Positions 7,953 through 17,781 of a DNA stretch of 43,095 nt are shown in pieces. Numbering within the stretch: position 1 is the first letter of the stretch; every line of letters starts with the position of its first letter. The position numbers were made by a program, and so were the translations under genes. The DNA is from Bacteroides sp. (lineage in GTDB: Bacteria; Bacteroidota; Bacteroidia; Bacteroidales; Muribaculaceae). The DNA is taken from NCBI GenBank assembly GCA_014801955.1, contig JAAVDE010000039.1, forward strand, positions 1-43,095. Direction: 5' to 3'. Under the pieces are notes generated by a model. It saw only the letters and a program-made list of their open reading frames with translations. It made no database searches and had not been told where the DNA came from.

Positions 7953-9284
7953 ATGGCAAAGAAAGCGGAAAACACCAATATGGTGGAACGTTTCGATGAG
8001 TTTAAGGAGTATAAGCACATCGATAAGGCCACGATGGTCAGCGTGTTGGAAGAGAGCTTCCGCAAGGTTCTCTCCAGCATGTTCGGCACCGATGAAAACC
8101 TCGACGTTATCATGAACCCCGACAAGGGCGACGTGCAGATTTTCCAGAACCTCGAAGTTGTTCCCGACGGCGAGGTGCAGAATCCCTATTTGCAGATTTC
8201 GCTCACCGACGCTCGCGCCGATAATGACCCCGACGCCGAGATTGGCGAGGAGCACACTAAGGAGATTATTTTTGCCGACTTCGGCCGCCGCGCGATTCTG
8301 AATCTGCGCCAGACCCTGCAGTCGAAGATTCTCGACCTGCAGAAGGAGGCTATCTACTCCAAGTTCAAGGACCTGGAGGGCGAGCTGATTTCGGCTGAGG
8401 TTTATCAGACCTGGAGCCGCGAAACGCTGCTGATGGACGAGGACCACAATGAGCTGCTCCTGCCGAAGAGCGAGTCTATTCCCGGCGATTATTTCCGCAA
8501 GGGCGAAACAGTTCGCGCCGTTATTGCCAACGTTGAGAACAAGAATAACAATCCGAAAATCATGGTTAGCCGCGTGAGCGACCAGTTCCTGCGCGCGCTG
8601 TTTGAGCTGGAGGTTCCGGAAATCCACGACGGCCTGATCAACATCCGCGCCGTTGCCCGCATTCCGGGCGAGCGCGCCAAGATTGCCGTTGAGAGCTACG
8701 ATGACCGCATTGACCCCGTAGGCGCCTGCGTTGGCGTTAAGGGTTCGCGCATCCACGGCATTGTTCGCGAGCTGCGCAACGAGAATATCGACGTTATCAA
8801 CTGGACGTCGAACCCCAGCCTGCTGATCCAGCGCGCGCTCAGCCCGGCCAAAATCAGCTCTATCCGCATCGATGAGGAAACGAAGAATGCCGAAGTTTTC
8901 CTGCGCCCCGAGGAAGTTAGCCTCGCAATCGGCAAGGGCGGCATGAACATCAAGCTCGCATCGAGGCTGACCGGCTATGAAATCGACGTTTACCGCGAAA
9001 CTGAAAACGAGGATAACGACGACATCTATCTCGACGAGTTCAAGGACGAAATCGACGAATGGGTTATCGAGTCGCTGAAGAACATGGGCCTGATGACGGC
9101 CAAAGCGGTTCTTGAAACCAATCGTGACATTCTGATCGAGAAAGCCGACCTGGAAGCCGAAACCGTTGACTTCGTGCTCGGAGTGCTCCGCAGCGAGTTC
9201 GACGACGAAGCTACGGCAGCTCAGGCCGAAGCCTCAGAACCCAAGGCCGAAGAACCCGAAGCAGAGGCGCCCGCCGCAGAATAA
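7953..9284 (+). CDS. nusA: Transcription termination/antitermination factor NusA
   Basis: The 443-aa protein contains the NusA N-terminal RNAP-binding domain (about 1-130), an S1 domain, and two KH domains with GVKGSRIHGIVRELRNENID (around residue 261) and EEVSLAIGKGGMNIKLASRL (around 326). A helix-hairpin-helix-like segment and an acidic Ala/Glu-rich tail (about 420-443) follow. It lacks the long C-terminal acidic repeats of E. coli NusA, as is normal outside Proteobacteria. NusA modulates pausing, termination and antitermination. The divergent capsule operon is headed by a NusG paralogue, so two elongation-factor genes lie back to back here. Confidence 0.97.
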   Translation: MAKKAENTNMVERFDEFKEYKHIDKATMVSVLEESFRKVLSSMFGTDENLDVIMNPDKGDVQIFQNLEVVPDGEVQNPYLQISLTDARADNDPDAEIGEEHTKEIIFADFGRRAILNLRQTLQSKILDLQKEAIYSKFKDLEGELISAEVYQTWSRETLLMDEDHNELLLPKSESIPGDYFRKGETVRAVIANVENKNNNPKIMVSRVSDQFLRALFELEVPEIHDGLINIRAVARIPGERAKIAVESYDDRIDPVGACVGVKGSRIHGIVRELRNENIDVINWTSNPSLLIQRALSPAKISSIRIDEETKNAEVFLRPEEVSLAIGKGGMNIKLASRLTGYEIDVYRETENEDNDDIYLDEFKDEIDEWVIESLKNMGLMTAKAVLETNRDILIEKADLEAETVDFVLGVLRSEFDDEATAAQAEASEPKAEEPEAEAPAAE

Positions 9285-9342
9285 TAAAACGACCGCATTT
9301 AATTTTTCCACCTAAAAAACCAACTCCTTTATTAAATATTAA

Positions 9343-12300
9343 ATGGCAAGACAGAAATTAAGCAAAATTGCAAGCGAACTCAACGTGGGGCTCAGCACGG
9401 TGAGGGAGTTTTTGCAGAAGAAAAACATCGAAGTTGAAGAAGGCGTCAACGCGCGCGTTGACGAGTCCGTTTGTGAACTATTGGTAAAGGAGTTTGGAGG
9501 CGGAAAAGAAATTAACCTCGGCCCGCGCACCGCAAAGGCGCAGTCCGAGGCCGCGCCCGCAGCCGCCGAGGCTCCGAAAGCTCAGGCCGCCAAAGCCGAA
9601 GCCAACGGAGGCCCCAAGGTTGTTGGCAAAATCGACCTTGCAACCGGCCGTCCCATCGTTGAGAAGCCCGCAGAGACTCCGAAAGCTCAGTCCAAGGCCG
9701 AAGTGAAAGCCGAAGCCAAGCCCGAGCCCAAGGCTGAACCCAAAGCCGAGGTAAAGGCTGAACCCAAAGCGCAACCCAAAGCCGAAACCAAGTCCGAGGC
9801 AAAGCCCGAGCCTAAAGCCGAATTGAAGGCCGAACCGAAGGCCGAGGCCAAGCCGGCAGCCCAGTCTGCGCCCCGCGCCGAACAGCCCAAAGCCGAAGCC
9901 AAGGCCGAACAGCCCAAGGCCGAAGTGAAAGCCGAAGTCAAGGCCGAGCCCAAAGCCAAGCCCGAACCGAAGCCGCAGCCCAAGGCCGAAACCAAGGCTG
10001 AACCCAAAGCCGAGGCAAAAGCTGAGCCGAAAGCCGAAGTGAAGGCCGAACCGAAGGCCGAGCAGCCCAAAAACGACGAGCCCGCCAAGAGCGAAACACC
10101 CGCTGAGCCCGAAGTGTTCCGCATTCACGACAGCGAAGCCATCAAGGCTCGCGGTCCGCAGCTCAACGTTGTTGGCAAAATCGACCTTTCGGCCATTAAC
10201 GGCGCAACCCGTCCGAAAAAGAAAACCAAAGAAGAGCGCCGCAACGCCGCCCAAGGCAGCGACAACGACCGCAAGAAACGCAAGCGCATAGGCGCCGGCG
10301 AAAAAGTTGACGTTCAGAAAGAAGGCCGCAACGGTCGCGACAACGGCCAGCAGAACGGCGGCGGCAACCCGCGCCAGAACCAGGCCAACAACCAGAAAAA
10401 GAACGAAAACAAGAAAAACAACGCCGAGCGCAACCGCAAGGCCAAACAGGCCGCTCCCGAAGTCAGCGAAGAAGACGTTCAGAAGCAGGTTAAGGAAGTG
10501 CTCGCCCGCCTGACCGCCAAAGGCAACAAAGGCCAGAAAACCGCAGCCAAATGGCGCAAGGAAAAGCGCGAAGCCTTCGCAACCCGCGAGCAGGAACGCG
10601 CCGAGCAGCAGGAAGCCGAAAGCAAAATCCTGAAGCTCACCGAGTTCGTTACGGCCAACGACCTGGCATCGCTGATGAACGTGCCGATCAACAACGTCAT
10701 TGCAACCTGCATGCAGATGGGCGTTATGGTCAGCATCAACCAGCGCCTCGACGCCGAGACCATCAATATCGTTGCCGAAGAGTTCGGCTTCGAAACCGAA
10801 TATATCACCACCGAGCTCTCCGAAGCCGTTGCCGCCGTTGAGGACTCGGAGGAGGACCTGCTCCCCCGCCCGCCGATCGTAACTGTCATGGGCCACGTTG
10901 ACCACGGCAAAACCTCGCTGCTCGACTACATCCGCCAGGCCAACGTTATTGCAGGCGAAGCCGGCGGCATTACGCAGCACATCGGCGCCTACCACGTCAC
11001 CCTGCCCGACGGCCGCAACATAACGTTCCTCGACACTCCCGGCCACGAAGCCTTCACCGCCATGCGTGCGCGCGGCGCCAAGGTTACCGACCTTGTCATC
11101 ATCATCGTTGCCGCCGACGACGCCGTTATGCCGCAGACAGTTGAAGCCATCAACCACGCCGCAGCCGCCGGCGTGCCCATCGTGTTCGCCATCAACAAAA
11201 TCGATAAGCCCCACGCCAACCCCGACAAAATCAAGGAAGAACTCTCTGCGATGAACTACCTGGTCGAAGACTGGGGCGGCAAATACCAGAGCCAGGAAAT
11301 CTCGGCCAAGAAGGGCATCGGCGTTGAAGAGCTGATGGAGAAAGTTCTGCTTGAAGCCGAAATGCTCGAGCTCAAGGCCAACCCGAACCGCAATGCCGTT
11401 GGCGCAGTGCTGGAATCGAGCCTCGACAAGGGTCGCGGCTATGTTGCAACCGTGCTGGTTCAGAACGGCACTCTGAAAGTTGGCGACATCATTCTCGCCG
11501 GCACCCACTACGGCAAGGTGAAAGCCATGTTTAACGAACGCAACCAGCGCATCAAGGAAGCAGGCCCCGCCGTTCCGGTTCTGATTCTCGGCCTCAACGG
11601 CGCCCCCACGGCCGGCGACACGTTCAACGTTCTCGACTCCGAGCAGGAAGCCCGCGAAATCGCAACCAAACGCGAACAGCTCCAGCGCGAACAGAGCGCC
11701 CGAACGACCAAGATGATCACCCTCGAAGACATTGGTCGCCGCCGGGCAATCGGCAACTTCCAGGAGCTCAACATTATTGTTAAGGGCGACGTTGACGGCT
11801 CGATTGAAGCACTCTCCGACTCGCTGCTCAAACTCTCGACCGAAGAAATTCAAATCAACGTTATCCACAAAGCCGTTGGTGCGATTTCCGAAAGCGACGT
11901 TGACCTGGCCGCCGCCTCCGACGCCATCATTATCGGCTTCCAGGTTCGCCCGAGCCAGTCGGCCCGCAAGGCTGCCGAGCGCGAAGGAGTTGACATTCGC
12001 CTCTACTCCGTAATCTATCAGGCAATCGAAGAAGTCAAAGACGCAATGGCCGGCATGCTCGCCCCCGAACTCAAGGAGGAAATTACCGGCACTGCCGAAG
12101 TTCTTCAAACCTACCATATCTCCAAAGTCGGCACCATTGCCGGCGCCCTTGTTCGTGAAGGCAAAATCAAGCGTTCGAACAAAGTGCGCCTGATTCGCGA
12201 CGGCATTGTTCGCTACACCGGCGAACTCGGCTCGCTCAAGCGATTCAAGGACGACGTTAAGGAAGTGGCTTCGGGCTATGACTGCGGTCTCAGCATCGCC

Positions 12301-12372
12301 GGCTACAATGACCTGCAGGTCGGCGACATCATCGAAGGCTTCGAAGAAGTTGAAGTTAGCCGTAAGATTTGA
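9343..12372 (+). CDS. infB: Translation initiation factor IF-2 with a long Lys/Ala/Glu/Pro-repeat insert
   Basis: The 1009-aa protein has an IF2_N domain at residues 1-53 ([20 protein letters not shown]) and a second one near 430-485. The GTPase domain carries GHVDHGKT (about 517-524), [12 protein letters not shown] and SAKKG motifs. Domains II-IV follow, up to the initiator-tRNA-binding C-terminus. Between the two IF2_N domains, residues about 110-255 consist of degenerate KAEPKAE / KAEVKAE units (nucleotides about 9680-10070), and about 290-400 are basic and Asn-rich. The insert makes it longer than E. coli IF-2 (890 aa). It is the third gene of rimP-nusA-infB, and its stop overlaps the TTG start of folK. 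Confidence 0.98.
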   Translation: MARQKLSKIASELNVGLSTVREFLQKKNIEVEEGVNARVDESVCELLVKEFGGGKEINLGPRTAKAQSEAAPAAAEAPKAQAAKAEANGGPKVVGKIDLATGRPIVEKPAETPKAQSKAEVKAEAKPEPKAEPKAEVKAEPKAQPKAETKSEAKPEPKAELKAEPKAEAKPAAQSAPRAEQPKAEAKAEQPKAEVKAEVKAEPKAKPEPKPQPKAETKAEPKAEAKAEPKAEVKAEPKAEQPKNDEPAKSETPAEPEVFRIHDSEAIKARGPQLNVVGKIDLSAINGATRPKKKTKEERRNAAQGSDNDRKKRKRIGAGEKVDVQKEGRNGRDNGQQNGGGNPRQNQANNQKKNENKKNNAERNRKAKQAAPEVSEEDVQKQVKEVLARLTAKGNKGQKTAAKWRKEKREAFATREQERAEQQEAESKILKLTEFVTANDLASLMNVPINNVIATCMQMGVMVSINQRLDAETINIVAEEFGFETEYITTELSEAVAAVEDSEEDLLPRPPIVTVMGHVDHGKTSLLDYIRQANVIAGEAGGITQHIGAYHVTLPDGRNITFLDTPGHEAFTAMRARGAKVTDLVIIIVAADDAVMPQTVEAINHAAAAGVPIVFAINKIDKPHANPDKIKEELSAMNYLVEDWGGKYQSQEISAKKGIGVEELMEKVLLEAEMLELKANPNRNAVGAVLESSLDKGRGYVATVLVQNGTLKVGDIILAGTHYGKVKAMFNERNQRIKEAGPAVPVLILGLNGAPTAGDTFNVLDSEQEAREIATKREQLQREQSARTTKMITLEDIGRRRAIGNFQELNIIVKGDVDGSIEALSDSLLKLSTEEIQINVIHKAVGAISESDVDLAAASDAIIIGFQVRPSQSARKAAEREGVDIRLYSVIYQAIEEVKDAMAGMLAPELKEEITGTAEVLQTYHISKVGTIAGALVREGKIKRSNKVRLIRDGIVRYTGELGSLKRFKDDVKEVASGYDCGLSIAGYNDLQVGDIIEGFEEVEVSRKI

Positions 12373-12827
12373 TCGCCCACATCAACATTGGATCCAACCT
12401 CGGACACCGCGCGGAGCTGATTGCCCGCGCGGTGTCTATGCTTGCCCCGGCGGTCGGACGCGTAATGGCCGTTTCGCGCCCGGTAGAATCGGAGCCCGAC
12501 GGCTTTGAGTCGCCCAACACGTTTGTCAACGTCGGCGTCAACGTTGAAACGGCGCTCGGGGCCGAAGAAATCGTTGGCCGCCTGAGGCAGATAGAGCTCG
12601 CCATCGACGCCCGCGGCAGCCACCGCAACGAGCGGGGCGAATACTGCGACCGCAAGATTGACCTGGACCTGATATGCCTCGACGCCATCATTAGCAACAG
12701 CCCCACGGCCACCCTGCCCCACCCCCGCATGGCCGCCCGGCGCTTCGTCTTGGAACCGATGGCCGAGATTCTGCCCGACTGGATTCATCCGACGCTGAAA
12801 AAAACGCCCGGCGAGCTACTTGGCTAA
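12369..12827 (+). CDS. folK: 2-amino-4-hydroxy-6-hydroxymethyldihydropteridine diphosphokinase (HPPK)
   Basis: The 152-aa product starts from a TTG overlapping the infB stop (TTGA). Its N-terminus is [15 protein letters not shown], the HPPK fold opening. It has the family signature [11 protein letters not shown] (about residues 94-104) and [19 protein letters not shown] near the C-terminus. HPPK transfers pyrophosphate from ATP to 6-hydroxymethyl-7,8-dihydropterin in folate synthesis. No in-frame ATG precedes the conserved strand, so TTG is the best start; the 4-bp overlap suggests coupling to infB. Length fits the family (about 150-160 aa). Confidence 0.92.
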   Translation: MIAHINIGSNLGHRAELIARAVSMLAPAVGRVMAVSRPVESEPDGFESPNTFVNVGVNVETALGAEEIVGRLRQIELAIDARGSHRNERGEYCDRKIDLDLICLDAIISNSPTATLPHPRMAARRFVLEPMAEILPDWIHPTLKKTPGELLG

Positions 12828-12901
12828 AATATTCGGCAGCCATAACAATATTTAACACCACGCGCGCGTTTAGTAAGAAACGCTTATAAGCCCACTATTC
12901 A

Positions 12902-13738
12902 ATGAAACTCAATCATTTCATCATCGCACTCGCCGTCAGCGCCGGCATAACCGCCTGCTCATCAGGCAAAACAGTGCTACCCTACTTCACCGACCTGCCC
13001 AACGACGGCGTCGTTGCGACCGGCGATTTCACGGTTAAAATAGTGCCCGACGACGAACTGCTCATCAACGTTTCAGCCGCAGACCCCGCGGCAGTCGAAG
13101 ACTACACTATTCCCTATCAGCATCCGCGCGTTCGCGACTTCAACACCTCCAACTCCGTGACTCCCGAAAGCTACGGGCTTTCGCGCCGCGCCCAGAACCT
13201 TGCGCTGCAAACCTACCACGTTGACCGCCAGGGGTTCATCAACTTTCCGGTGCTCGGCAAACTCCACGTCGGCGGCATGACGCTCAACGGCCTGGCCGAC
13301 TACCTGGCCGAAAAAATCGGCGAAACGGTGGTTGACCCGATAATCACGGTCGAGCTCGTTAACTTCCACGTCAACGTAATGGGCGAAGTTCAAAATCCGG
13401 GTGTTCAGCTCGTTAACCGCGAACGCTACTCGATTCTCGACGCCATTGCCGCCGCCGGCGACATGACCCCCTACGGCGAGCGCAAACGAGTGTTGCTCAT
13501 CCGCGAAGAAGACGGTCAGCGCCAGTACCATCGCCTGAACCTCAATGACTCCCAACTCCTGGAGTCGCCCTACTTCTACCTGACTCAAAACGACGTTATC
13601 TACGTTGAACCCAACAAGGTTCGCGCCGCCAATGCCTCGACCGACCAGGAGCGCCAGTTCAAACTCTCCATGACGTCGGTAATCGTCAGCGCCGCATCGG
13701 TTATCGCCTCCTTGGCCATTGCACTCTTCATCAAGTAA
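12902..13738 (+). CDS. Wza-like polysaccharide export lipoprotein
   Basis: The 278-aa protein has a lipoprotein signal (lipobox ITAC, Cys at residue 19). It then has a Poly_export domain with DDELLINVSA and YHVDRQGFINFPVLGKLHVG, a SLBB domain (VNVMGEVQNPGVQLVNRERY) and a C-terminal hydrophobic helix (VIVSAASVIASLAIALFI). This is the Bacteroidetes form of the outer-membrane polysaccharide export channel Wza/GumB. It is the first gene of the second polysaccharide block and is followed 13 nt later by the Wzz-like gene. No consensus TAnnTTTG was seen in the 74-nt gap before it, so it may depend on read-through from folK or a promoter not recognised here. Confidence 0.92.
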   Translation: MKLNHFIIALAVSAGITACSSGKTVLPYFTDLPNDGVVATGDFTVKIVPDDELLINVSAADPAAVEDYTIPYQHPRVRDFNTSNSVTPESYGLSRRAQNLALQTYHVDRQGFINFPVLGKLHVGGMTLNGLADYLAEKIGETVVDPIITVELVNFHVNVMGEVQNPGVQLVNRERYSILDAIAAAGDMTPYGERKRVLLIREEDGQRQYHRLNLNDSQLLESPYFYLTQNDVIYVEPNKVRAANASTDQERQFKLSMTSVIVSAASVIASLAIALFIK

Positions 13739-13751
13739 CCACCAATCAGCC

Positions 13752-15305
13752 ATGAGTGAAAATAAATCCGAATTCATTGACTTCAGCAAGCTGCTGAAAG
13801 AATATCGCAAAAACTGGCACTGGTTCGTTGTTTCGCTGGTTATATGCGGCATCATCGGCGGCCTTGCGACCCTGCTCATCAAGCCCAAATATCAGATTCG
13901 CGCCAACATCATGCTGACCGAGGAAACCGCGGTTTCGAAATTCCTCGGCGGCGGCCTGAGCGGCCTGTCGCAGGTTTTCGGCGGCAATTCCAGCGCCGAA
14001 GACGAGGTTCAGATAATGACCTCCCACTCCGTGCTCCGCTCGGTCGTTAACGACCTCGGGCTCAACATCTCCACCTACAAGCGCCTGGCTCCGATGACCT
14101 ACCAGCTCGAAACGAAAGACTTCCCGCTGGAGCTGACGCCCGACGACAAAACCATTAACATCGACACGCTGCGCAAAGCCCTCCGCTTCGCAGTGAAGCT
14201 CTCCGACAAGGGCACCGCCTCCGTCACCGTCAGCACCCCCAAGGAAAGCCTCTTCAGCGAAAGCGGGCTCAAGCTGCCGGCGACCATCAAGACCGACTAT
14301 GGCCGGTTCACCCTCGCCGCTACCGACGCCCTGAATCCCGAAAGCGCCGGCAAATATCGCATCGTTGTTCAGAGCCCCGACGACGCCGCCGAGGACCTGC
14401 GCGAGAAGCTGAATATCGACCTGGCGTCAAAACATTCGCAGATTATTGAAATGCAAATGTTTACCGACAACGAAGCCTACGCTATCGACATCCTTAACCA
14501 GCTCATCAAGAACTACAATATTCGCTCACGCAAGGACCAGGACATCCAGAACTCCCGAACCGCCCAGCTGATAACGGACCGACTGAAAGCCGTTCGCAAC
14601 GAGCTGATCGACACCGAGGCGCAGCTCGCAGAGTATAAGGAACACAAGGGCCTGGGCATGGTCGAAGCCGATGCTCCCGCCTACTACGAACGCATGGGCG
14701 AAGCCGAAAAGGCGCTCACCATCCAGCAGGTGCAGACCGAAATGGCCCGTCTGACCCTTCAGCTGGCGCGCGAAAGCGAGGCCGACAACAGCCTCATCCC
14801 TCCGATGGGCGAAAACGACGGCGCGTCGTCGCTGATCAACTCCTATAACTCGCTGGTCCTGCGCCGCGCAACTATGGAGGCCGCCTCCAAGGCCGACAAC
14901 ATTGGCCTGCAGCGCCTCGACGACCAAATCCGACTTGTCCGCAAAAACCTGATTGCCTCGCTCGAAAGCGCCGTTGACGCGTCGCTGAAGCTCGAAAAGC
15001 AATATCGCTCCATCTATGAAAACGCCCGAGGCTCGGTTTCGAGCCTGCCCGGCGTTGAACAGAGCTTCCGCAAAATCGCCCGCGACCAGGCAATCGAAGA
15101 GCAAATCTACGTTTTCCTGCTCCAGAAACAGGAGGAAACAAACGTTCTCTTCGCCAACCTCAACCCGAAGGCGCAGATTATCGACGAAGCCTATTCGCTC
15201 AACGAAGACGAATCGATTTCGCCGGTGGCAGTAATGCTCATCGCCCTGCTGATGGGCCTGCTGATTCCCCCTACGGTCATCTTTATCCGCAATCAGTTTA
15301 AGTGA
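13752..15305 (+). CDS. Wzz/Wzc-type chain-length determinant without kinase domain
   Basis: The 517-aa protein has an N-terminal Wzz domain (FSKLLKEYRKNWHWFVVSLV, TM1 about residues 20-45) and a long coiled-coil-rich periplasmic part. A G-rich/PVAVMLIALLMGLLIPP second TM segment precedes an end at FIRNQFK. It ends directly after TM2, so the BY-kinase domain often fused in Wzc is absent, and no separate kinase is seen nearby. The start is placed at the ATG at 13752 (MSENKSEF) because the in-frame codons upstream overlap the preceding gene. It should set polymer length with the Wza-like channel and the Wzy that follows (GTGA overlap). Confidence 0.88.
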   Translation: MSENKSEFIDFSKLLKEYRKNWHWFVVSLVICGIIGGLATLLIKPKYQIRANIMLTEETAVSKFLGGGLSGLSQVFGGNSSAEDEVQIMTSHSVLRSVVNDLGLNISTYKRLAPMTYQLETKDFPLELTPDDKTINIDTLRKALRFAVKLSDKGTASVTVSTPKESLFSESGLKLPATIKTDYGRFTLAATDALNPESAGKYRIVVQSPDDAAEDLREKLNIDLASKHSQIIEMQMFTDNEAYAIDILNQLIKNYNIRSRKDQDIQNSRTAQLITDRLKAVRNELIDTEAQLAEYKEHKGLGMVEADAPAYYERMGEAEKALTIQQVQTEMARLTLQLARESEADNSLIPPMGENDGASSLINSYNSLVLRRATMEAASKADNIGLQRLDDQIRLVRKNLIASLESAVDASLKLEKQYRSIYENARGSVSSLPGVEQSFRKIARDQAIEEQIYVFLLQKQEETNVLFANLNPKAQIIDEAYSLNEDESISPVAVMLIALLMGLLIPPTVIFIRNQFK

Positions 15306-16711
15306 TTTCCCTGAAGCGACAAAAAGAAGCTACTTTCCATGCGCCTGCCGCCAAATGGTGGCAGGCCATAGGCTTTTGCTTTCTGATGTCGCTGGTCGGG
15401 CTGCGTCTTTATCCGCTGATTCTCATCCTGCTGATGTTTTTCATTTGGATATGGCGCAAAGACCGCTATTATTTCACGATTGAAATCATGCTGCTCATCG
15501 GCAGCTTCGGCCTCATGCCGTTCAACGTTCTGCCTATGCGCATTGCCGACGTTTGCGTTCCGCTGGGCCTGCTGATGATTCTGATCTACCGCAAAACCAA
15601 GCCCCTGAAGCTGATAACCCTTGCGATGCTCGCCTACTTCGCGGCAATCATATTGATTGCTTCAACATCGCTAGAATCAATGTCGGTTCAGTTCTTTCGA
15701 ATGAGGAACTATTTGACTATCGCCGTATTCTTCATTCCGCTGCTGATATTTGCCAATCATCGCTTCGAATGGCCCAACTTCATTGAAGCGCTGACGACCC
15801 ACGCCCTGGTTTTGTGTGCCTTCTACGTTATCGACACGTTCATTTTTGGCGGCTTCGTTTTGCTGCCCGGCGCCGTTGGCGGCGGAATAACATCGTCGAT
15901 TTTCGAGCTCTTCATCGGCCATCCGATGATTCGCCACTATCCGCCGGGGCTCTACCTGCTGATTCCGCTGATTCCGGCGCTGAACTACGGCAACCTGCGC
16001 CTTTCGTGGGCCCAATGGCTGCTGATTTTCCTGGCGCTCTATGCCTCGCGAACCAACTCGCTGCTCTTCGCCCTGATTGTTTGCTGGGTTGCGTTCCGCC
16101 CCCGGGTGCGCCAGATTGCAGTCTACTCGCTGGGGGCAGCACTGCTTCTCTTTGCCGGCTATTTCATCGACAAATCAACCGGCGGCAACCTGCGCCTGGC
16201 CGAAAATATCGACCAGTTCTCGGCTCTCGAAGCCGCGCAAGACGACGAAGACCTCGCCGAGTTCGGCACCGGCCGCATGGCTCAGATTCTTCCGAAGTGG
16301 GAACTGCTGACCGATATGCACCGCCTCCACCTCGGCTTCGGCTTCCTCCATCCCGAAAAATCGACCAACCCCAAGTTCCAGATCCGCAACGACTACTACA
16401 CCGACGTTACCCAGGCTGAAGAAGTCGCCACGGAAGTCGAAGTAACCCAGGTTCAGACCATTCTCGACATCGGGTTCATCGGCCTGATAATCCAGATGCT
16501 GTTCTACGTCGGCGTTTACTTCATAATCCGGCCGATGGCCCACTCGCGCTACTACCTGTGTACGCTAACGGGCATCTCGGTGCTCGGCATCGGCGGCTTC
16601 GCCGGACTTAACAACATTCATGGCCTCACTCTGCTGGCTTTCATTCTCGGCGGCATTCTCTGCAGCAACAAGCCACTCAACAACCAACCCCAAAAACTCC
16701 TGACCGAATGA
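15302..16711 (+). CDS. Wzy/O-antigen-ligase-like polysaccharide polymerase
   Basis: The 469-aa product is a polytopic membrane protein with roughly ten hydrophobic helices (for example WQAIGFCFLMSLVGLRLYPL, FYVIDTFIFGGFVLLPGAVG). A large soluble loop lies between about residues 300 and 385 (TGRMAQILPKWELLTDMHRL), the architecture of Wzy polymerases and WaaL ligases. Its GTG start overlaps the stop of the Wzz gene (GTGA), and its end overlaps the next GT gene by 4 bp. Wzy polymerises lipid-linked repeat units in the periplasm. Polymerase versus ligase cannot be separated from sequence alone; the Wza-Wzz-Wzx context favours a polymerase. Confidence 0.8.
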   Translation: MISLKRQKEATFHAPAAKWWQAIGFCFLMSLVGLRLYPLILILLMFFIWIWRKDRYYFTIEIMLLIGSFGLMPFNVLPMRIADVCVPLGLLMILIYRKTKPLKLITLAMLAYFAAIILIASTSLESMSVQFFRMRNYLTIAVFFIPLLIFANHRFEWPNFIEALTTHALVLCAFYVIDTFIFGGFVLLPGAVGGGITSSIFELFIGHPMIRHYPPGLYLLIPLIPALNYGNLRLSWAQWLLIFLALYASRTNSLLFALIVCWVAFRPRVRQIAVYSLGAALLLFAGYFIDKSTGGNLRLAENIDQFSALEAAQDDEDLAEFGTGRMAQILPKWELLTDMHRLHLGFGFLHPEKSTNPKFQIRNDYYTDVTQAEEVATEVEVTQVQTILDIGFIGLIIQMLFYVGVYFIIRPMAHSRYYLCTLTGISVLGIGGFAGLNNIHGLTLLAFILGGILCSNKPLNNQPQKLLTE

Positions 16712-17763
16712 ACAATAACGATTCCATATTCTCCAAAGTCCTCATCATTGGGCCCTCGCGCAAAGCGCAAGGGGGCGTGGCGTCGTTTCTGAATATCTAC
16801 AGCGAGCTGCTCCCCGATTTCAAACACCTGGCAACCAACAGCAAGCGCGGCTTCATTCCGGGCGCGTTCGCCCTGGCCGGCACCCTGCTGCGAATGCCGG
16901 TTGAGCGCATCAAAGGCCGCAAAATCCTCCACGTCCACGTTGCCAGCGGCAAGAGCTTCGTGCGCAAACGCATTATCATGCGCTGGGGCAAGCTGCTCGG
17001 ATTCAAACTGATTTATCACTGCCACGGCGGCAACACCCAGAACTACTTCCTGCAAATAGGCATTCCGAGCGCCAAGCGCGTAATCGACAGCTGCTCAACG
17101 ATTGTTGCCCTGTCGAAAACCTGGCGCGACTATTTCGACACCACGTTCCGCCACCCCGACGTGCGCATTCTCCACAATCCCCTTCTGCCGACGGCCCATA
17201 TCAGCCACCCCGACTCGACGTCGCCGCTGCGCCTGCTCTTTCTTGGCAATCTCGTTGATGCGAAAGGCATTTTTGACCTGCTCGAGGTTTTTGCAACCAA
17301 CCGCCGGCGCTGGCATGGCCGCGTTAAGCTCACTATCGGCGGCAACGGCGAAAACGAACGACTGCTCTCGTTCATCAAAGATAACGAACTGACCGACATG
17401 GTCGACTTCCTCGGCTGGGTCAACGGCGAGCAAAAAGAAGAACTCTTCGCCGAAAACCACGTTTTGATTCTTCCGAGCTACATTGAATGTCTGCCAATGT
17501 CGATTCTCGAAGCCATGGGCCACGCAATGCCAATAATCTCCACCCCCGTCGGCGGTATTCCCGAAATGGTTTTCCCCGGCGACAACGGCATTCTCTTCAC
17601 CCCCGGCGACCGCCAGGCAATGAGCGCCGCAATTGACTGCTACCTGCTCAACCCGGCCCTGGTCAGGCGCCACGGCGACATGTCGCTCCGCATCGCCCCC
17701 CGCTTCTATCCCGACAAGATTAAGGCAGACCTACGCGACATCTACTCTTCCATCCTGAAATAA
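16708..17763 (+). CDS. Glycosyltransferase family 4
   Basis: The 351-aa protein opens with VLIIGPSRKAQGGVASFLN (GT4 N-terminal GG loop). It has LLFLGNLVDAKGIFDLLE, the E-x7-E motif in YIECLPMSILEAMG and STPVGGIPEMV. It is a cytoplasmic GT-B transferase adding a sugar to a lipid-linked intermediate. The ATGA overlap with the polymerase gene and an 18-nt gap to the flippase gene show one operon. Sugar specificity is unknown. Confidence 0.92.
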   Translation: MNNNDSIFSKVLIIGPSRKAQGGVASFLNIYSELLPDFKHLATNSKRGFIPGAFALAGTLLRMPVERIKGRKILHVHVASGKSFVRKRIIMRWGKLLGFKLIYHCHGGNTQNYFLQIGIPSAKRVIDSCSTIVALSKTWRDYFDTTFRHPDVRILHNPLLPTAHISHPDSTSPLRLLFLGNLVDAKGIFDLLEVFATNRRRWHGRVKLTIGGNGENERLLSFIKDNELTDMVDFLGWVNGEQKEELFAENHVLILPSYIECLPMSILEAMGHAMPIISTPVGGIPEMVFPGDNGILFTPGDRQAMSAAIDCYLLNPALVRRHGDMSLRIAPRFYPDKIKADLRDIYSSILK

Positions 17764-17781
17764 AACACACCCCACCCCACA

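Noticed and set aside
7899-8756. 285-codon open frame antisense to nusA
   Set aside because: Shadow frame without recognisable domain; nusA motifs are complete on the plus strand.
9478-12117. 879-codon open frame antisense to infB
   Set aside because: It follows from the biased C-ending codon use and the KAE repeat tract; the translation is low-complexity Gly/Phe/Val with no domain, and infB is certain.
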